A DNA stretch of 64,000 nucleotides, taken from Plotosus lineatus. Taxonomy: Eukaryota; Chordata; Actinopteri; Siluriformes; Plotosidae. The notes beneath the pieces were generated by a model. It searched no databases. It was not told the origin of the DNA and saw only the letters and a list, made by a program, of their open reading frames with translations. The DNA lies in NCBI GenBank assembly GCA_024760905.1, contig CM045735.1:9672161-9736160 (forward strand), read 5' to 3'. A program made the translations under genes and the position numbers. This document shows positions 55,101 to 62,559 of this stretch, in pieces (positions within the stretch are counted from its first letter, which is position 1; the number at the start of each line of letters is the position of its first letter).

Positions 55101-56113
55101 GCAAACTTTACTGGAGGGCAATTTGGGCGGCAATCACATACATGCTTGTGGAAGAAGCATTGAACAGGACAGTTGACAGGGAGGCCAAGTTCATGTTTTA
55201 TTTTGTATTTATTTGGGGCTTTTTTTTTTTTTTTTTTTTTTATTAATTCGTTGTGCCTAATTGGTTTTGCTCTTCACCTGCCAAGATATTGTTGGATTGG
55301 GATTTTTGTGGTAATAGACAATTCACTGTGTCTATGGTGTACAGAATGATTGATATAAATATTCATTAATTCATTTATTTTCTGAACTGCTTAGTCCTCA
55401 TTAGGGTTATGGGCAGGCTGGCACCCATGTTAGCCAACACTGGGCAAGGGCAGAGTACACCCTGGACAGATTTCCCAGAATGATTTCTATAAATATTCAT
55501 TAATTCTTTTATCAGTTTATATTCTCTCATAACACTCCCAGTTTAGTGAACTGGGTTATAAAAGGCCGGCAATGTCTCTCACTGTCTATGGTGAGAGGTT
55601 CATGTAAAAGAACCATTGCTGACTTTCGTAAAGAGTAGCTGCATAGCCGTCGGTGTGTTTCTGCCCCTTGCTAAAGGGTTGTGTCAGGAAAGGCATCCAA
55701 CATAAAAAAAAAAAAAAACCTATGCCAAATCAAACATGTGATGATTCGCTGTGTGACCGAATATATTGAGTTTTTTTTTTTAGGTGTGGGGATTTTACAA
55801 GCAAAAATACAAATGAATGTTGTTTTTAATAATAATGAGGTAGATGGATTATCAGTTAATTCAGAATGAAAACAAACAAACAAAAAAAATGTATTTTTCT
55901 CTTCTGTTGTGTTAGTGTGCGGTGTTAGCTGTCATAAGGAATGCTGCACTAATCTGTCTGTTGAGTGTCGAAAACGAACAAACAGTCTAAGCGGTGACAG
56001 CAACCTTCCACATAGTAGTCGCTCTTTCAGCTTGCCTCCATCTACTAGACATCATTCCAAACCTGAGTGTGCAGGTAAATCACACACCCAAACCTGAGTG
56101 TGCAAGTAAATCT

Positions 56114-56181
<68 letters not shown>

Positions 56182-56269
56182 TAAGCACCATCGCTCCTGA
56201 ATTTCTTCACATCATTAATGCTTCAGTGTTAATATACCACAACATTGCACACAGTCATCTGTCAAACAT

Positions 56270-56302
<33 letters not shown>

Positions 56303-56367
56303 GCTTAGTTACCACTGAAGAGACTCAAGAGAACCTATACCAGGAAGTCTTTGACAACAATCTTTGA
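47752..56367 (+). CDS. rasgrp2: RAS guanyl-releasing protein 2 (CalDAG-GEFI), 3' part of the gene
   Basis: The encoded protein is a guanine-nucleotide exchange factor that loads Rap1 (and some Ras) with GTP in response to calcium and lipids; in mammals it drives integrin activation in platelets and neutrophils. Exons visible here encode, in order, the end of the linker and start of the CDC25 domain, most of CDC25, a spacer ([20 protein letters not shown]), two EF hands, a C1 domain and the short tail ending VFDNNL. EF loop 1 ([12 protein letters not shown]) and loop 2 ([12 protein letters not shown]) keep all canonical calcium ligands. Assignment to RASGRP2 rather than RASGRP1, 3 or 4 rests on NFPYLS-DLDQNQDG, the MGFVH start of C1, ACGV-type CGVSCHKEC and the EVFDxxL ending, compared with mammalian RASGRP2 from memory. 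The N-terminal REM exons were not found. Three anomalies (SINE at the first exon, A8 frameshift, TGA in C1) leave open whether this copy is functional. attaaa at 56520-56525 is a possible poly(A) signal. Confidence 0.85.
48026..48160. mobile_element. MITE-6: short inverted-repeat element
   Basis: The left part (ggtgtggatgcaggttttca, ttccagctga) is matched in reverse complement by the right part (ggtgtgggtgtaggttttat, ttccaacca). The arms span over 25 bp each, with about 135 bp in total. No target duplication is obvious. Confidence 0.65.
48168..48902. mobile_element. MITE-2 copy 2, left end missing, with expanded internal repeat
   Basis: It matches copy 1 from cctttaaaaatgataaaagc to the right terminus gaggtaccactg followed by ta. 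The left terminus is absent. A 69-bp unit present once in copy 1 is present three times here (about 48490-48700). A TG run covers 48296-48344. Confidence 0.78.
48490..48702 (+). repeat. 69-bp minisatellite, three units, inside MITE-2
   Basis: Each unit runs from tagccaatgggagggagc-type sequence through catcatccctcctagccaat to gcgggacgggatgtt-type sequence. Units differ by a few substitutions. Confidence 0.85.
48903..49682. other. Unrecognised intronic sequence
   Basis: A short open stretch (49255-49500) encodes an acidic [19 protein letters not shown] segment of no recognised family. Nothing else seen. Confidence 0.45.
49683..50042. repeat. AACGTT-rich palindromic repeat block
   Basis: Variants of ttcccctaatgtt, agaacgttcc and aatgttc recur more than ten times. 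An 84-bp period is visible (49729 and 49813 both start ttcccctaa, followed by gaaggtattcatgaagttac). Confidence 0.75.
50191..50224 (+). repeat. TG dinucleotide microsatellite
   Basis: About 16 TG units. Confidence 0.9.
50226..50400 (+). mobile_element. SINE-E
   Basis: gttatggtttcaagccct (B box), tgttgggcccttgagcaagg, cccttaaccatcaactgctc and the 3' end gcaaaatgcagta. Confidence 0.7.
50619..50792 (+). CDS. rasgrp2: rasgrp2 exon: CDC25 domain, part 1
   Basis: It encodes 58 residues from [20 protein letters not shown] through [20 protein letters not shown] to [10 protein letters not shown], phase 0 at both ends. The start at 50619 (after gtccccag) is chosen because it restores CKIL-FQDYHSF; the nearby AG at 50624 would lose FQ. 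Donor cag/gttagc. Confidence 0.93.
50888..51004 (+). CDS. rasgrp2: rasgrp2 exon: CDC25 domain, part 2
   Basis: It encodes 39 residues: [51 protein letters not shown] is the conserved RasGEF core helix segment. Acceptor ttttcag, donor aag/gtaaag, phase 0 both ends. Confidence 0.94.
51285..51568 (+). CDS. rasgrp2: rasgrp2 exon: CDC25 domain, part 3, with frameshift
   Basis: It opens [20 protein letters not shown] and includes [20 protein letters not shown]. After DWSDPEK the frame breaks in a run of eight A (51445-51452): the following sequence is clearly coding in the next frame ([30 protein letters not shown]). One extra A would rejoin the two frames. The exon length (284) is one base short of a multiple of three, as the phase-0 neighbours require. 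Acceptor tatcag, donor att/gtgagt. Confidence 0.9.
51965..52346 (-). mobile_element. SINE-B with CA microsatellite, reverse orientation
   Basis: Reversed tail (ccactagggtcgcagggcag), an expanded CA run (52074-52121), the reversed centre (ggaacaaccatttagcctaa) and a B-box complement region (ggccttgaacctaag). Confidence 0.8.
52440..52520 (+). repeat. T-rich, CATA and TA microsatellite
   Basis: T17, then CATA units, then TA-rich sequence, lying between the two inverted SINEs. Confidence 0.9.
52538..52880 (+). mobile_element. SINE-B
   Basis: gatggcacagtggttagcac, B box gggttagattcct, gtatgtagtttgcatgttct, cagagtcagttgagatggg and an eroded tail. Confidence 0.8.
53078..53158 (+). CDS. rasgrp2: rasgrp2 exon: spacer after CDC25
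   Basis: 27 residues, [20 protein letters not shown] then PRSLKLS, matching the conserved [21 protein letters not shown] of RASGRP proteins. Acceptor aacttag, donor tca/gtgagt, phase 0. Confidence 0.94.
53442..53549 (+). CDS. rasgrp2: rasgrp2 exon: linker to EF hands, GC donor
   Basis: 36 residues, ending in KHIEKMVE. The downstream donor is gag/gcaagt: a GC-AG intron with an otherwise perfect donor consensus. Joining here gives EKMVE-SVFQNF, the expected RASGRP2 order. Acceptor tgttag. Confidence 0.93.
53633..53748 (+). CDS. rasgrp2: rasgrp2 exon: EF hand 1 and start of EF hand 2
   Basis: It encodes [40 protein letters not shown] loop 1 has Asp at positions 1, 3 and 5 and Glu at 12. The exon ends within a Gln codon (donor ca/gtgagt, phase 2). 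Confidence 0.94.
53856..53997 (+). CDS. rasgrp2: rasgrp2 exon: EF hand 2 and first half of C1
   Basis: It completes the Gln codon and encodes [20 protein letters not shown], then the C1 start ([24 protein letters not shown]). The C1 pattern H-x12-C-x2-C is intact. Acceptor ttcaag, donor att/gtgagt, phase 0 at the end. Confidence 0.93.
54228..54560 (+). mobile_element. SINE-B
   Basis: gggcagtgcggtgatgtagt, ttgttagcatgtcttccaca, gatctgttcagggtgtaccc and aataggattaagcgatttg. Confidence 0.78.
54673..55060. mobile_element. MITE-5: inverted-repeat element of unknown superfamily
   Basis: The left end gtaaccccatttcactggac and the right end, reversed, gtaacacccccatttcactg, form imperfect terminal repeats of about 25 bp. 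The 388-bp interior is full of cggaa/ttccg words (cggaacg, ggaatgacacggaatgacac) and has no coding frame. I see no clear target-site duplication. Confidence 0.65.
55061..55364. other. Intronic sequence, T-rich
   Basis: Contains a T22 run; nothing else recognised. Confidence 0.5.
55365..55475 (-). mobile_element. SINE-A/B tail fragment, reverse orientation
   Basis: tctgaactgcttagtcctca, caggctggcacccatg and gcagagtacaccctggac. Confidence 0.7.
55538..55753 (+). mobile_element. SINE-A with RTE2-type tail, head missing
   Basis: gaactgggttataaaaggcc, gaaccattgctgactttcg, then gctaaagggttgtgtcagga, ggcatccaacataaaaa and atgattcgctgtg. The A-run inside the tail is expanded. It lies about 30 bases upstream of the acceptor of the small C1 exon. 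Confidence 0.85.
55784..55813 (+). CDS. rasgrp2: rasgrp2 small exon: middle of C1, with in-frame TGA next
   Basis: After a T-rich tract and tttag, the frame reads [10 protein letters not shown], matching the conserved LWGIYKQGLK. Counting from the previous exon gives exactly 13 residues after the second zinc cysteine, so the next codon should be Cys; it is TGA (55814-55816). No good donor follows at a position compatible with the next exon. The 3' limit given is therefore only the last recognisable codon. Confidence 0.68.
55916..56074 (+). CDS. rasgrp2: rasgrp2 exon: end of C1 and Ser-rich tail
   Basis: It encodes [20 protein letters not shown] and a Ser-rich tail ([20 protein letters not shown]). 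The C-x4-H-x2-C-x7-C end of C1 is intact. The exon begins with two bases (tg) that complete a codon, implying that the previous exon ended in phase 1. Acceptor gttag, donor g/gtaaat. Confidence 0.92.
56114..56178 (+). repeat. CA dinucleotide microsatellite in the last intron
   Basis: About 31 CA units. Confidence 0.95.
56271..56302 (+). repeat. CT microsatellite forming the last acceptor tract
   Basis: About 16 CT units directly before gcttag; the microsatellite is the polypyrimidine tract of the final acceptor. Confidence 0.92.
56309..56367 (+). CDS. rasgrp2: rasgrp2 last exon
   Basis: With the phase-1 G of the previous exon it encodes [19 protein letters not shown] and a TGA (56365-56367). 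The EVFDxxL ending corresponds to the RASGRP2 C-terminus. Acceptor ctgcttag. Confidence 0.88.
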
Positions 56368-56876
56368 AAAGGTAAAAAATAGTCACAAGAGGTATATGAC
56401 TCTTTCCCTTCATTCATGCTGGGGAAAAAAAAACAACAACAAACCAACCAACAAACAAACAAACAAAAAATATACAGTACTTGTTTTGCTTTATTGGAGT
56501 CATATAAATTCCTTATATGATTAAATGATTTCTCTTACTGGGACTAATATGTTTTGTTGAAAGTGACCGTGATGAAGCCTGGGATTTTCCTCAGGTATCA
56601 CTGGTTTGAAATGGCTCTGCATAAAACTGAACTCAACATGTAAGTGCTTTTCTCCTACCAGTAATTTAAAATTATCAATAAGATCAATCAGATCAATAAG
56701 ACCCCCACTCCCCTGTTATCACGCTGGCCACTGCTCTTTTCAGTGCATGTGCAGCAAAAGAATATTTGTGACTTTTTATTTTACAGCAAACAGTACTCAG
56801 TTCCGTTTTTCACTGTCTGAACAATCTCATACCTTTCTCTCTCTCTCTCTCTGTCTGTGTGTGTGTGTGTGTGTAT
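56368..56876 (+). other. rasgrp2 3' flank
   Basis: Probable 3' untranslated region at first; attaaa at 56520-56525 is a weak poly(A) signal candidate. CT/TG microsatellites lie at 56838-56873, just before an RTE2 insertion. Confidence 0.4.
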
Positions 56877-57181
56877 TCTTTTCCTTTCGGTTGTTCCCTT
56901 CAGGGGTCGCCGCAGCGAATCATCAGCCTCCATCTCACCCTATCCTCTACATCTTCTTCTCTTACTCCAACTACCTTCATGTCCTCCTTCACCACATCCA
57001 TACATCTCCTCTTCGCTCTTCCTGTAGGCCTTCTGCCTTGTAGTTCCAACCTCAGCATCCTACTACCAATATGTTCATTATCCATCAGCTGGACGTGTCC
57101 AAACCATCTCAATCTAGCCTCTCTGACTTTGTCTCCAAAACCTCTTACATGTGCTGTCCCTCTGATGTGCTCATTTCTGAT

Positions 57182-57194
57182 CCTATCTATCCTC
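57182..57194 (+). repeat. Target-site duplication of SINE-A, left
   Basis: cctatctatcctc, repeated exactly at 57520-57532. Confidence 0.9.
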
Positions 57195-57519
57195 ATCATC
57201 TCATTTTCTGTAACCGCTTCATCCTAATTAGGGTCGCGGGGAGGCTGGTGCCCATCTCAGCCAACTCAGGGCGAGGGCAGAGTACACCCCGGACAGCTCG
57301 CCAGGCCATCGCAGGGCGGAAACACGCCGACGGCTTTTCAGCCTACTCTTGTCGAAAGTCAGCAATGGTTCTTTTACATGCCTCTCACCATAGACAGTGA
57401 GAGACATGGCTGGCCTTTGATAACCCAGTTAGCTGCACTGGGGGGGACAGTGACAACCTTGTGGAGAGTGGGACTCGAACCCCCAACCTTTGGATACCAC
57501 TAGACCACCACTGCCCCGC
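57195..57519 (-). mobile_element. SINE-A, intact, with SINE-B-type tail
   Basis: The best-preserved SINE-A. On the minus strand it has an A box tggtctagtgg, a B box gggttcgagtccc and the full body (gttatcaaaggccagcc, gaaccattgctgactttcg, gatggcctggcgagctgtcc), ending gcggttacagaaaatgag. The exact 13-bp target-site duplication and low divergence suggest a recent insertion into RTE2. Confidence 0.93.
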
Positions 57520-57532
57520 CCTATCTATCCTC
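57520..57532 (+). repeat. Target-site duplication of SINE-A, right
   Basis: Exact copy of 57182-57194. Confidence 0.9.
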
Positions 57533-57955
57533 GTTTCTCCCAAAGAGAACCTCAACATTTTCATCTCTGCTACCTCCAGCTCTGCCTCCTGTCTTTTCCT
57601 CAGCGTCACTGTTTCTAAACCGTCTTGTACACTTTTCCTTTCATTCTTGCCGATACCTTCCTATCGCACATCACACCGGACACTTTTGTAAAAACCATTC
57701 CAACCTGCCTGCACGCGCTTCTTCACCTCTTTTCCACACTCTCCATTGCTCTGGATTGTTGAGCCTAAGTACTTAAAATCCTCCACCTTCTTTCTCTCTG
57801 CTCCCTTTAACCTCACCGTTCCTCTTGGGTCCTTCTCGTTCACACACATGTATTCTGTCTTACTAAAACTAACCTTCATTCCTCTACTTTCCAGGGCATA
57901 CCTCCACCTCTCTAGATTTTCCTCCACTTGATCTCTGCTCTCACTACGTGCCATT

Positions 57956-58385
57956 TTCTTGTGTACATGGAGGTAATTCAGGCACGTGCAATGAGAATGC
58001 TTTGTTCACTATAGTGCTTGTAAGTCAATTGAATTGTTTGGAGTGATAAATCTTAATACACATGCAAGATTCTAGGGATATAAACCTCATATTCGGGGCT
58101 GGATGGAAGCCCAGGCGTTCACAAGTGTGATCGCTCCAAAGCCATCAGTGCAGCACTGTAAATGTGCATGTTAGATGTGCAAACAAATAAGCATGCTTGG
58201 TATAGAAGAGGTCTCCAGAATAGTCCGTTTCTATTTCATGGTGGAACAATTGGAATAAAAGTTTATTTCATGTAAACTTCAAAAAATATTGCAAATTTTG
58301 ATTTTCATGCAAAATTCCCCTTTGATGTCAGTGTATACAGTAGTAGGAATCATAGGAATACATATACTGTATACTGTATATAGAT
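57956..58385. other. Unrecognised sequence
   Basis: Nothing recognised. Confidence 0.5.
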
Positions 58386-58608
58386 TCATTCATTCATTTT
58401 CTGAACCACTTAATCCTAACTGGAGTCCAACTCAGCTGACCCTGAGCGAGGACGTGGTACACCCTGGACAACTTGGAAGGACATCGTAGTTCAGAAACGC
58501 ACTGATGACAACCCAGTGATGTATTCTTTTTGAATGACACGACTCTCACCACAGACAGGGACAGGCACGGCTGGCCTTTTGTAACCCAGATAGCTGCACA
58601 GGGAACAT
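58386..58608 (-). mobile_element. SINE-A, reverse orientation, diverged
   Basis: Reversed tail tgaaccacttaatcctaact, then gtggtacaccctggacaac and cacggctggccttttgtaac. Confidence 0.7.
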
Positions 58609-58621
58609 AACATTAATTATA

Positions 58622-58886
58622 CATCCATTCATTTTCTGAACTGCTTGATCTTAATTAGGGTTGCAGGGAGGCTGGTGCCCATCTCAGGCGACTCCGGGCA
58701 AGGGAGGGTTACGCCCTGACAGCTCGCCAGGCCATCGCAGGGGCAACACTCACACAACCATTCATACTCACACTCACACCTACAGGGAATTTGGAACAGC
58801 CTATTAAACTACTGTGCATGTTTTTGGACTGTGGGAGGAAACCGGAGTACCCGGAGGAAACCCACACAAGCACCAGGAGAACATGA
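58622..58886 (-). mobile_element. SINE-B, reverse orientation, head missing
   Basis: tgaactgcttgatcttaatt, gctcgccaggccatcgcag, gcatgtttttggactgtggg and gagtacccggaggaaaccc. Confidence 0.82.
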
Positions 58887-58995
58887 TTCATATGATGGGC
58901 TGAAGAGAGCGATTTATAACATGCATTTGCATACTTATATGGTATGCCATATGGTTATCACAGAGCTTTAACCATTTCGTTCTTTTTTTTTTTTT

Positions 58996-59275
58996 TACTG
59001 AACCACTTTTTCCAACCAAGGTCTTGGGGAGGCTGGAGCCTATCTTAGCCGACTCTGGGCAAAGGTGGGGTACACCTAAAACAGCTCACCAGTCCATTGC
59101 AAGGCCAAAACATGGTCAACCATTCATACTCCTCACTTTGGAACAACCATTCAGCCTAATGTGATTATCTTTGGACTGCTGGAGGAAAAACCCAAAGGAA
59201 CCCCCACATAAGCACAGGAAAAACATGCAAACCCTAATCAGAAACACCCTTTCTGAGCCCAGGACTACCCCAAGG
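58996..59275 (-). mobile_element. SINE-B, reverse orientation, head missing
   Basis: ctgaaccactttttccaacc, gaggctggagcctatcttag, ctttggactgctggagg and a terminal gagcccaggact. Confidence 0.75.
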
Positions 59276-59344
59276 TAATGTCTGTTCGGCTTTTACACCC
59301 AAGCATACTGGCTCAACAAGGAGTCCAACTCCTCCTGAATGGGG

Positions 59345-59383
<39 letters not shown>

Positions 59384-59535
59384 TTTATACTGTTGGGTGA
59401 ACATAGCCACTGTTGTGGTTATGGCTTTGTCCAAAGGTCTGAGCAGGATGTTGGTCTAAAGGGGATTCAAACCCATGACCTCTCCATCTTGAATCCAGGA
59501 CCCTAACCACTAATACACTGCATCCATGCTACACC
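59276..59535 (-). mobile_element. SINE-D, reverse orientation, with ATT microsatellite
   Basis: gtctgttcggcttttacacc, gagtccaactcctcctgaat, then an ATT run (59347-59380) replacing part of the centre, then a B-box complement (gggattcaaaccc). Confidence 0.75.
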
Positions 59536-59724
59536 ACATTTCCTACACTGTTTATCCCAAAACAATGGCTCTCAAGAGGTCTATGAGGCATAACTAGTGG
59601 CCCAGAATATTTTACTACTGTAGTGGAAATCGTATCTTATTATCATCAAAGATGAGCTCAGGGCTATTAACAATTTGAACCTGCTTTTTAGCACAACCAG
59701 TCCAAAAAGAATAAAGTACGATCC
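59536..59724. other. Unrecognised sequence
   Basis: Nothing recognised. Confidence 0.5.
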
Positions 59725-60013
59725 TCAGTACAATCTCAGGATATTCTCTGCCTTGGGTTTTACATGTGCTTGAAATGTTCAAATGGGTTTCCATATTTTC
59801 TCCTTACTTTCCAAAAACATGAAGGAGGCAGATTCGCAATACTAAATTGCCCCTAGATGTGAATGTGTGGATATTGCGGTCTCTGCGATGGACTGGCAAC
59901 TGATCTGGGGTGAGCATTTTTTTGCATTGCATCCAGTGTCCCCCAGGATAGGCTCAGGATCTGCCTCAACCCTGACGAGGATAAAGTGGTTTCTGAAGAT
60001 AAGTGAATGAATG
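59725..60013 (+). mobile_element. SINE-B-related variant
   Basis: gatcctcagtacaatctcag, tttccatattttctccttac, ctaaattgcccctagatgtg, gcgatggactggcaactgat and a tail gataagtgaatgaatg. The 3' half (ccccaggataggctcagg) differs from the other copies, so it is probably a different subfamily. Confidence 0.6.
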
Positions 60014-60284
60014 CAGAAGTTACTCCAATTTACAGAACATGTAGCTATGTGGATGTATGAAATAATCCTCATGCTCTGAATATTTTTTCTGTGGTTAATG
60101 TAAAAAAAAAAAAGGAAATAGATGGCTGTGCTATGCTTTCTGACTTACACACTGTCTATATCTATAAGCAGACTTCACCTGACATCACCATTCTGTTCAA
60201 GCAGCTCTTTCAGACAACGGATCTGCCCAGCCGGCTCTGGGTTCAGGTCAAATTCAGCTGGGAACTCACTCATCCAGTACCTGA

Positions 60285-60305
60285 GAGGAGAGAGAGAGCG
60301 AGAAA

Positions 60306-60345
<40 letters not shown>
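60285..60345 (+). repeat. GA dinucleotide microsatellite
   Basis: About 28 GA units with interruptions. Confidence 0.95.
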
Positions 60346-60348
<3 letters not shown>

Positions 60349-60990
60349 GCGGGGCATGAAATAGGTCTCCATGCTACATGACAACAATGAGTGCTTTGGG
60401 CAGCCTCGCCAGAACCATTTTCTAAGCACCAGGATGCTGTAAGGGGCATTAAAGTGAGCAAAGTGAGTCTTTATTTACAGATCACCAAACAAATTCGATT
60501 CTTGATTTGATTCTTGACTTACTTGACAAGATGACAAATCTGAGCACAGCAACCAGCAGAGCAATTCTGAGACCTGTTATGCTGTTATGGTAAATCTCCA
60601 TTTTGTCAGGATAATTCAATACAAGAAAGGTGTGAAAAATGAACATGTGACAGTACCAAGTATTTTGAATGGTGACAGTGCCAGTCTATGACAAAGTGCA
60701 TGCAGTTAGAAACACTTGACATCCAAGAGAGGTAAATTATGCCTTCCAGTCAGTTATGATGTTAGAAGGATGAAGGGTGCAGACTGCAAGGTAAGTACAG
60801 CTGCATAGGATGTCTGTTATGTGTTATGTCTTTAAATCTTTAGCATAGTATTGGTCACTGCTATACTGATAACAGCAAGACCTGTAAATTACAGAAAAAC
60901 TCCACCTTTTTTCTAATTAAAGAAAAAACGCAAATGTTAGCAGGTACTGAGTTGATGAAAACACTTAAAGGGACCCTCCTGATGGAAAAT
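60346..60990. other. Unrecognised sequence before the Gypsy fragment
   Basis: No clear LTR, gene or SINE. The Gypsy 3' LTR might be expected here but I cannot identify it. Confidence 0.45.
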
Positions 60991-61014
60991 AATCAGGTTT
61001 AGAGTCGTAAAATT

Positions 61015-61200
61015 TATTCTGCTTTGCATCAGGTGTGCTTTCCACCACAGGCTTGATAAGGGATACATGGAATACCGGGTGTACTTTGAGTAAGGATGGG
61101 AGCCTGAGTTGGACGGTGCTGGGGTTTATGATTTTTTTCTATGACATAAGGCCCGATGTACCTGGCAGACAATTTTTTTGAGTCAACTTGCAGGGGCAGG
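61015..61200 (-). pseudogene. Gypsy integrase C-terminal region
   Basis: Minus-strand translation gives [34 protein letters not shown] and [17 protein letters not shown], the SH3-like end of Gypsy integrases that contacts DNA. Confidence 0.85.
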
Positions 61201-61599
61201 TCCCAGGAGGAGAGCCAAACTTGTTGCCCGACAGTGTAGGGAGGTGCCGGGGTCCGGTGACGATCGGTGATTCTCTAGTTTCAGGCCACTGTCTGTTCCA
61301 GGGCGGCATGTGCTTCTCTCCAGACCCGGCATGCTCTGCGAAACTGCGCCTGGACGGCTGGAACCTCCTGGCTGAAATACAGGGGAGGCTGGAACCCGTT
61401 GATCATCATAAAGGGGACATCACGGTGGCAGCGCAGACCAGGGAGTTGTGTGCATATTCAATCCATGGGAGGTGTGTGGCCCAGGAGGCCGGGAGACGGG
61501 AGGCGAGGCAGCACATGGAGAATCTGAGGCTGTGATTAGTTTGCTCTGACTGCCCGTTAGACTGAGGATGGTAGCCGGAGATCAAGCTACAAGAGACTC

Positions 61600-62130
61600 T
61601 CAGGGTGTTGCAGAACGCCTTCCAAACTCCAGATGCAAACTGGGGGCCTCAGTTCGAAACAACGTCCTGGGGGATGCCATGGAGGCGAAAAACATGATCA
61701 GGAGACCAGCTGTTTCCATCGCCGAGGGGAGTTTGGGTAGGGCGACGATGTGAACCGCCTTGGAGAACCGGTCTACTATCGTCAGGATGACTGTGTTGCC
61801 CTCGGACGGAGGTAACTCTGTAACAAAGTCTACCGCAATGTGCGACCAGGGACGATGAGAAATGGGTAAGGGTTGGAGGAGGCCCGTGGGTGCACGATGG
61901 GAGGACTTCCTCTGGACACAGGTGGCACAAGCTCCCACAAACTCCCACAAACTCCCTGGTGTCGTTGGCCACCAGAAGCGTTGTTGGAGTAGGAAGAGAG
62001 TTCGGTGAGCTCTGGGGTGACTGGCGGAGGAATGTATAGTCGACCTTGGGGGCACCTGATGGGCTCCGGTTTCCCCTGCTGGGCATCCTGAACTCGCCGT
62101 TCGACCTCCCATCGAGCAGCTCCAAGTACA
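61600..62130 (-). pseudogene. Gypsy integrase core, catalytic residue lost
   Basis: It contains [20 protein letters not shown], the first catalytic Asp in [17 protein letters not shown] and [13 protein letters not shown]. The second catalytic motif, normally SDRGPQF, reads S-N-stop-G-P-Q-F (61646-61657): the Asp codon is AAC (61654-61652) and the Arg codon TGA (61651-61649). A frameshift also lies between the two halves. It cannot encode active integrase. Confidence 0.83.
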
Positions 62131-62149
62131 CAAGAGGCGGGCAGGATGG

Positions 62150-62516
62150 TCTCCATGGTAGTGTCTTCCTGAGAGAACTGCCTGAAGAGAGCGTCTGGTT
62201 TCGTATTCCGGGAGCCGGGTCGGTACGTTAGCATGAAGTTGAATCTTCCTAGGTAGAGTGACCATCGTGCCTGACGGGAGTTCAACCTCTTGGCTGTACG
62301 GAGGTAAGATAAATTTTTATGGTTGGTCCAGACCACAAAGGGGTGGGATGCCCCTTCCAGCCAGTGCCGCCACTCCTGGAGCGCCAAGACCACCGCCAGC
62401 AGCTCACGGTTCCCAACGTCATAGTTCTGTTCTGCCGGGGACAAGCAACAGAAGAAGAAGGTGCATGAGTGTAGTTTCTGGTCTGTGGAAGACCGTTGGG
62501 AGAGGACCGCCCCCAC
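62150..62516 (-). pseudogene. Gypsy RNase H domain
   Basis: [55 protein letters not shown] and [20 protein letters not shown] are the conserved Gypsy RNase H order (Glu of NRELLAV and Asp-like position in the third strand; the usual T-D-H-K-N-L reads T-N-H-K-N-L). Confidence 0.83.
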
Positions 62517-62559
62517 CCCTGAGTCCTCGATGAGGAGGTAGTGAGCGAGCCCGATCCTT

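Larger units (their letters stand above)
53998..55783 (+). other. rasgrp2: rasgrp2 intron inside the C1 domain
   Basis: Holds a SINE-B (54228-54560), MITE-5, a T-rich tract (55221-55241) and two SINE-A pieces. Confidence 0.75.
56877..57955 (-). mobile_element. RTE2 3' third, reverse, split by a SINE-A
   Basis: It starts with the reversed RTE2 tail (ttcctttcggttgttccctt, caggggtcgccgcagcg). On the minus strand it encodes IRNEHIRGTAHVRGFGDK, WFGHVQLMDNEHIG and, beyond the SINE, ERWRYALESRGMKV and EDFKYLGSTIQSNGECG. SINE-A occupies 57195-57519. Confidence 0.88.

Noticed and set aside
55738..55760. Tail of SINE-A as source of the C1 small-exon acceptor
   Set aside because: The tail ends at about 55753 and a separate T-rich tract (55771-55781) precedes the AG, so the acceptor looks ancestral rather than SINE-derived.
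56637..56720. Further rasgrp2 exon after the TGA at 56365-56367
   Set aside because: The C-terminal motif is already complete and no conserved coding sequence follows.
61188..61535. 115-codon plus-strand frame over the Gypsy fragment
   Set aside because: The minus strand carries the recognisable integrase C-terminal sequence; the plus frame is its shadow.
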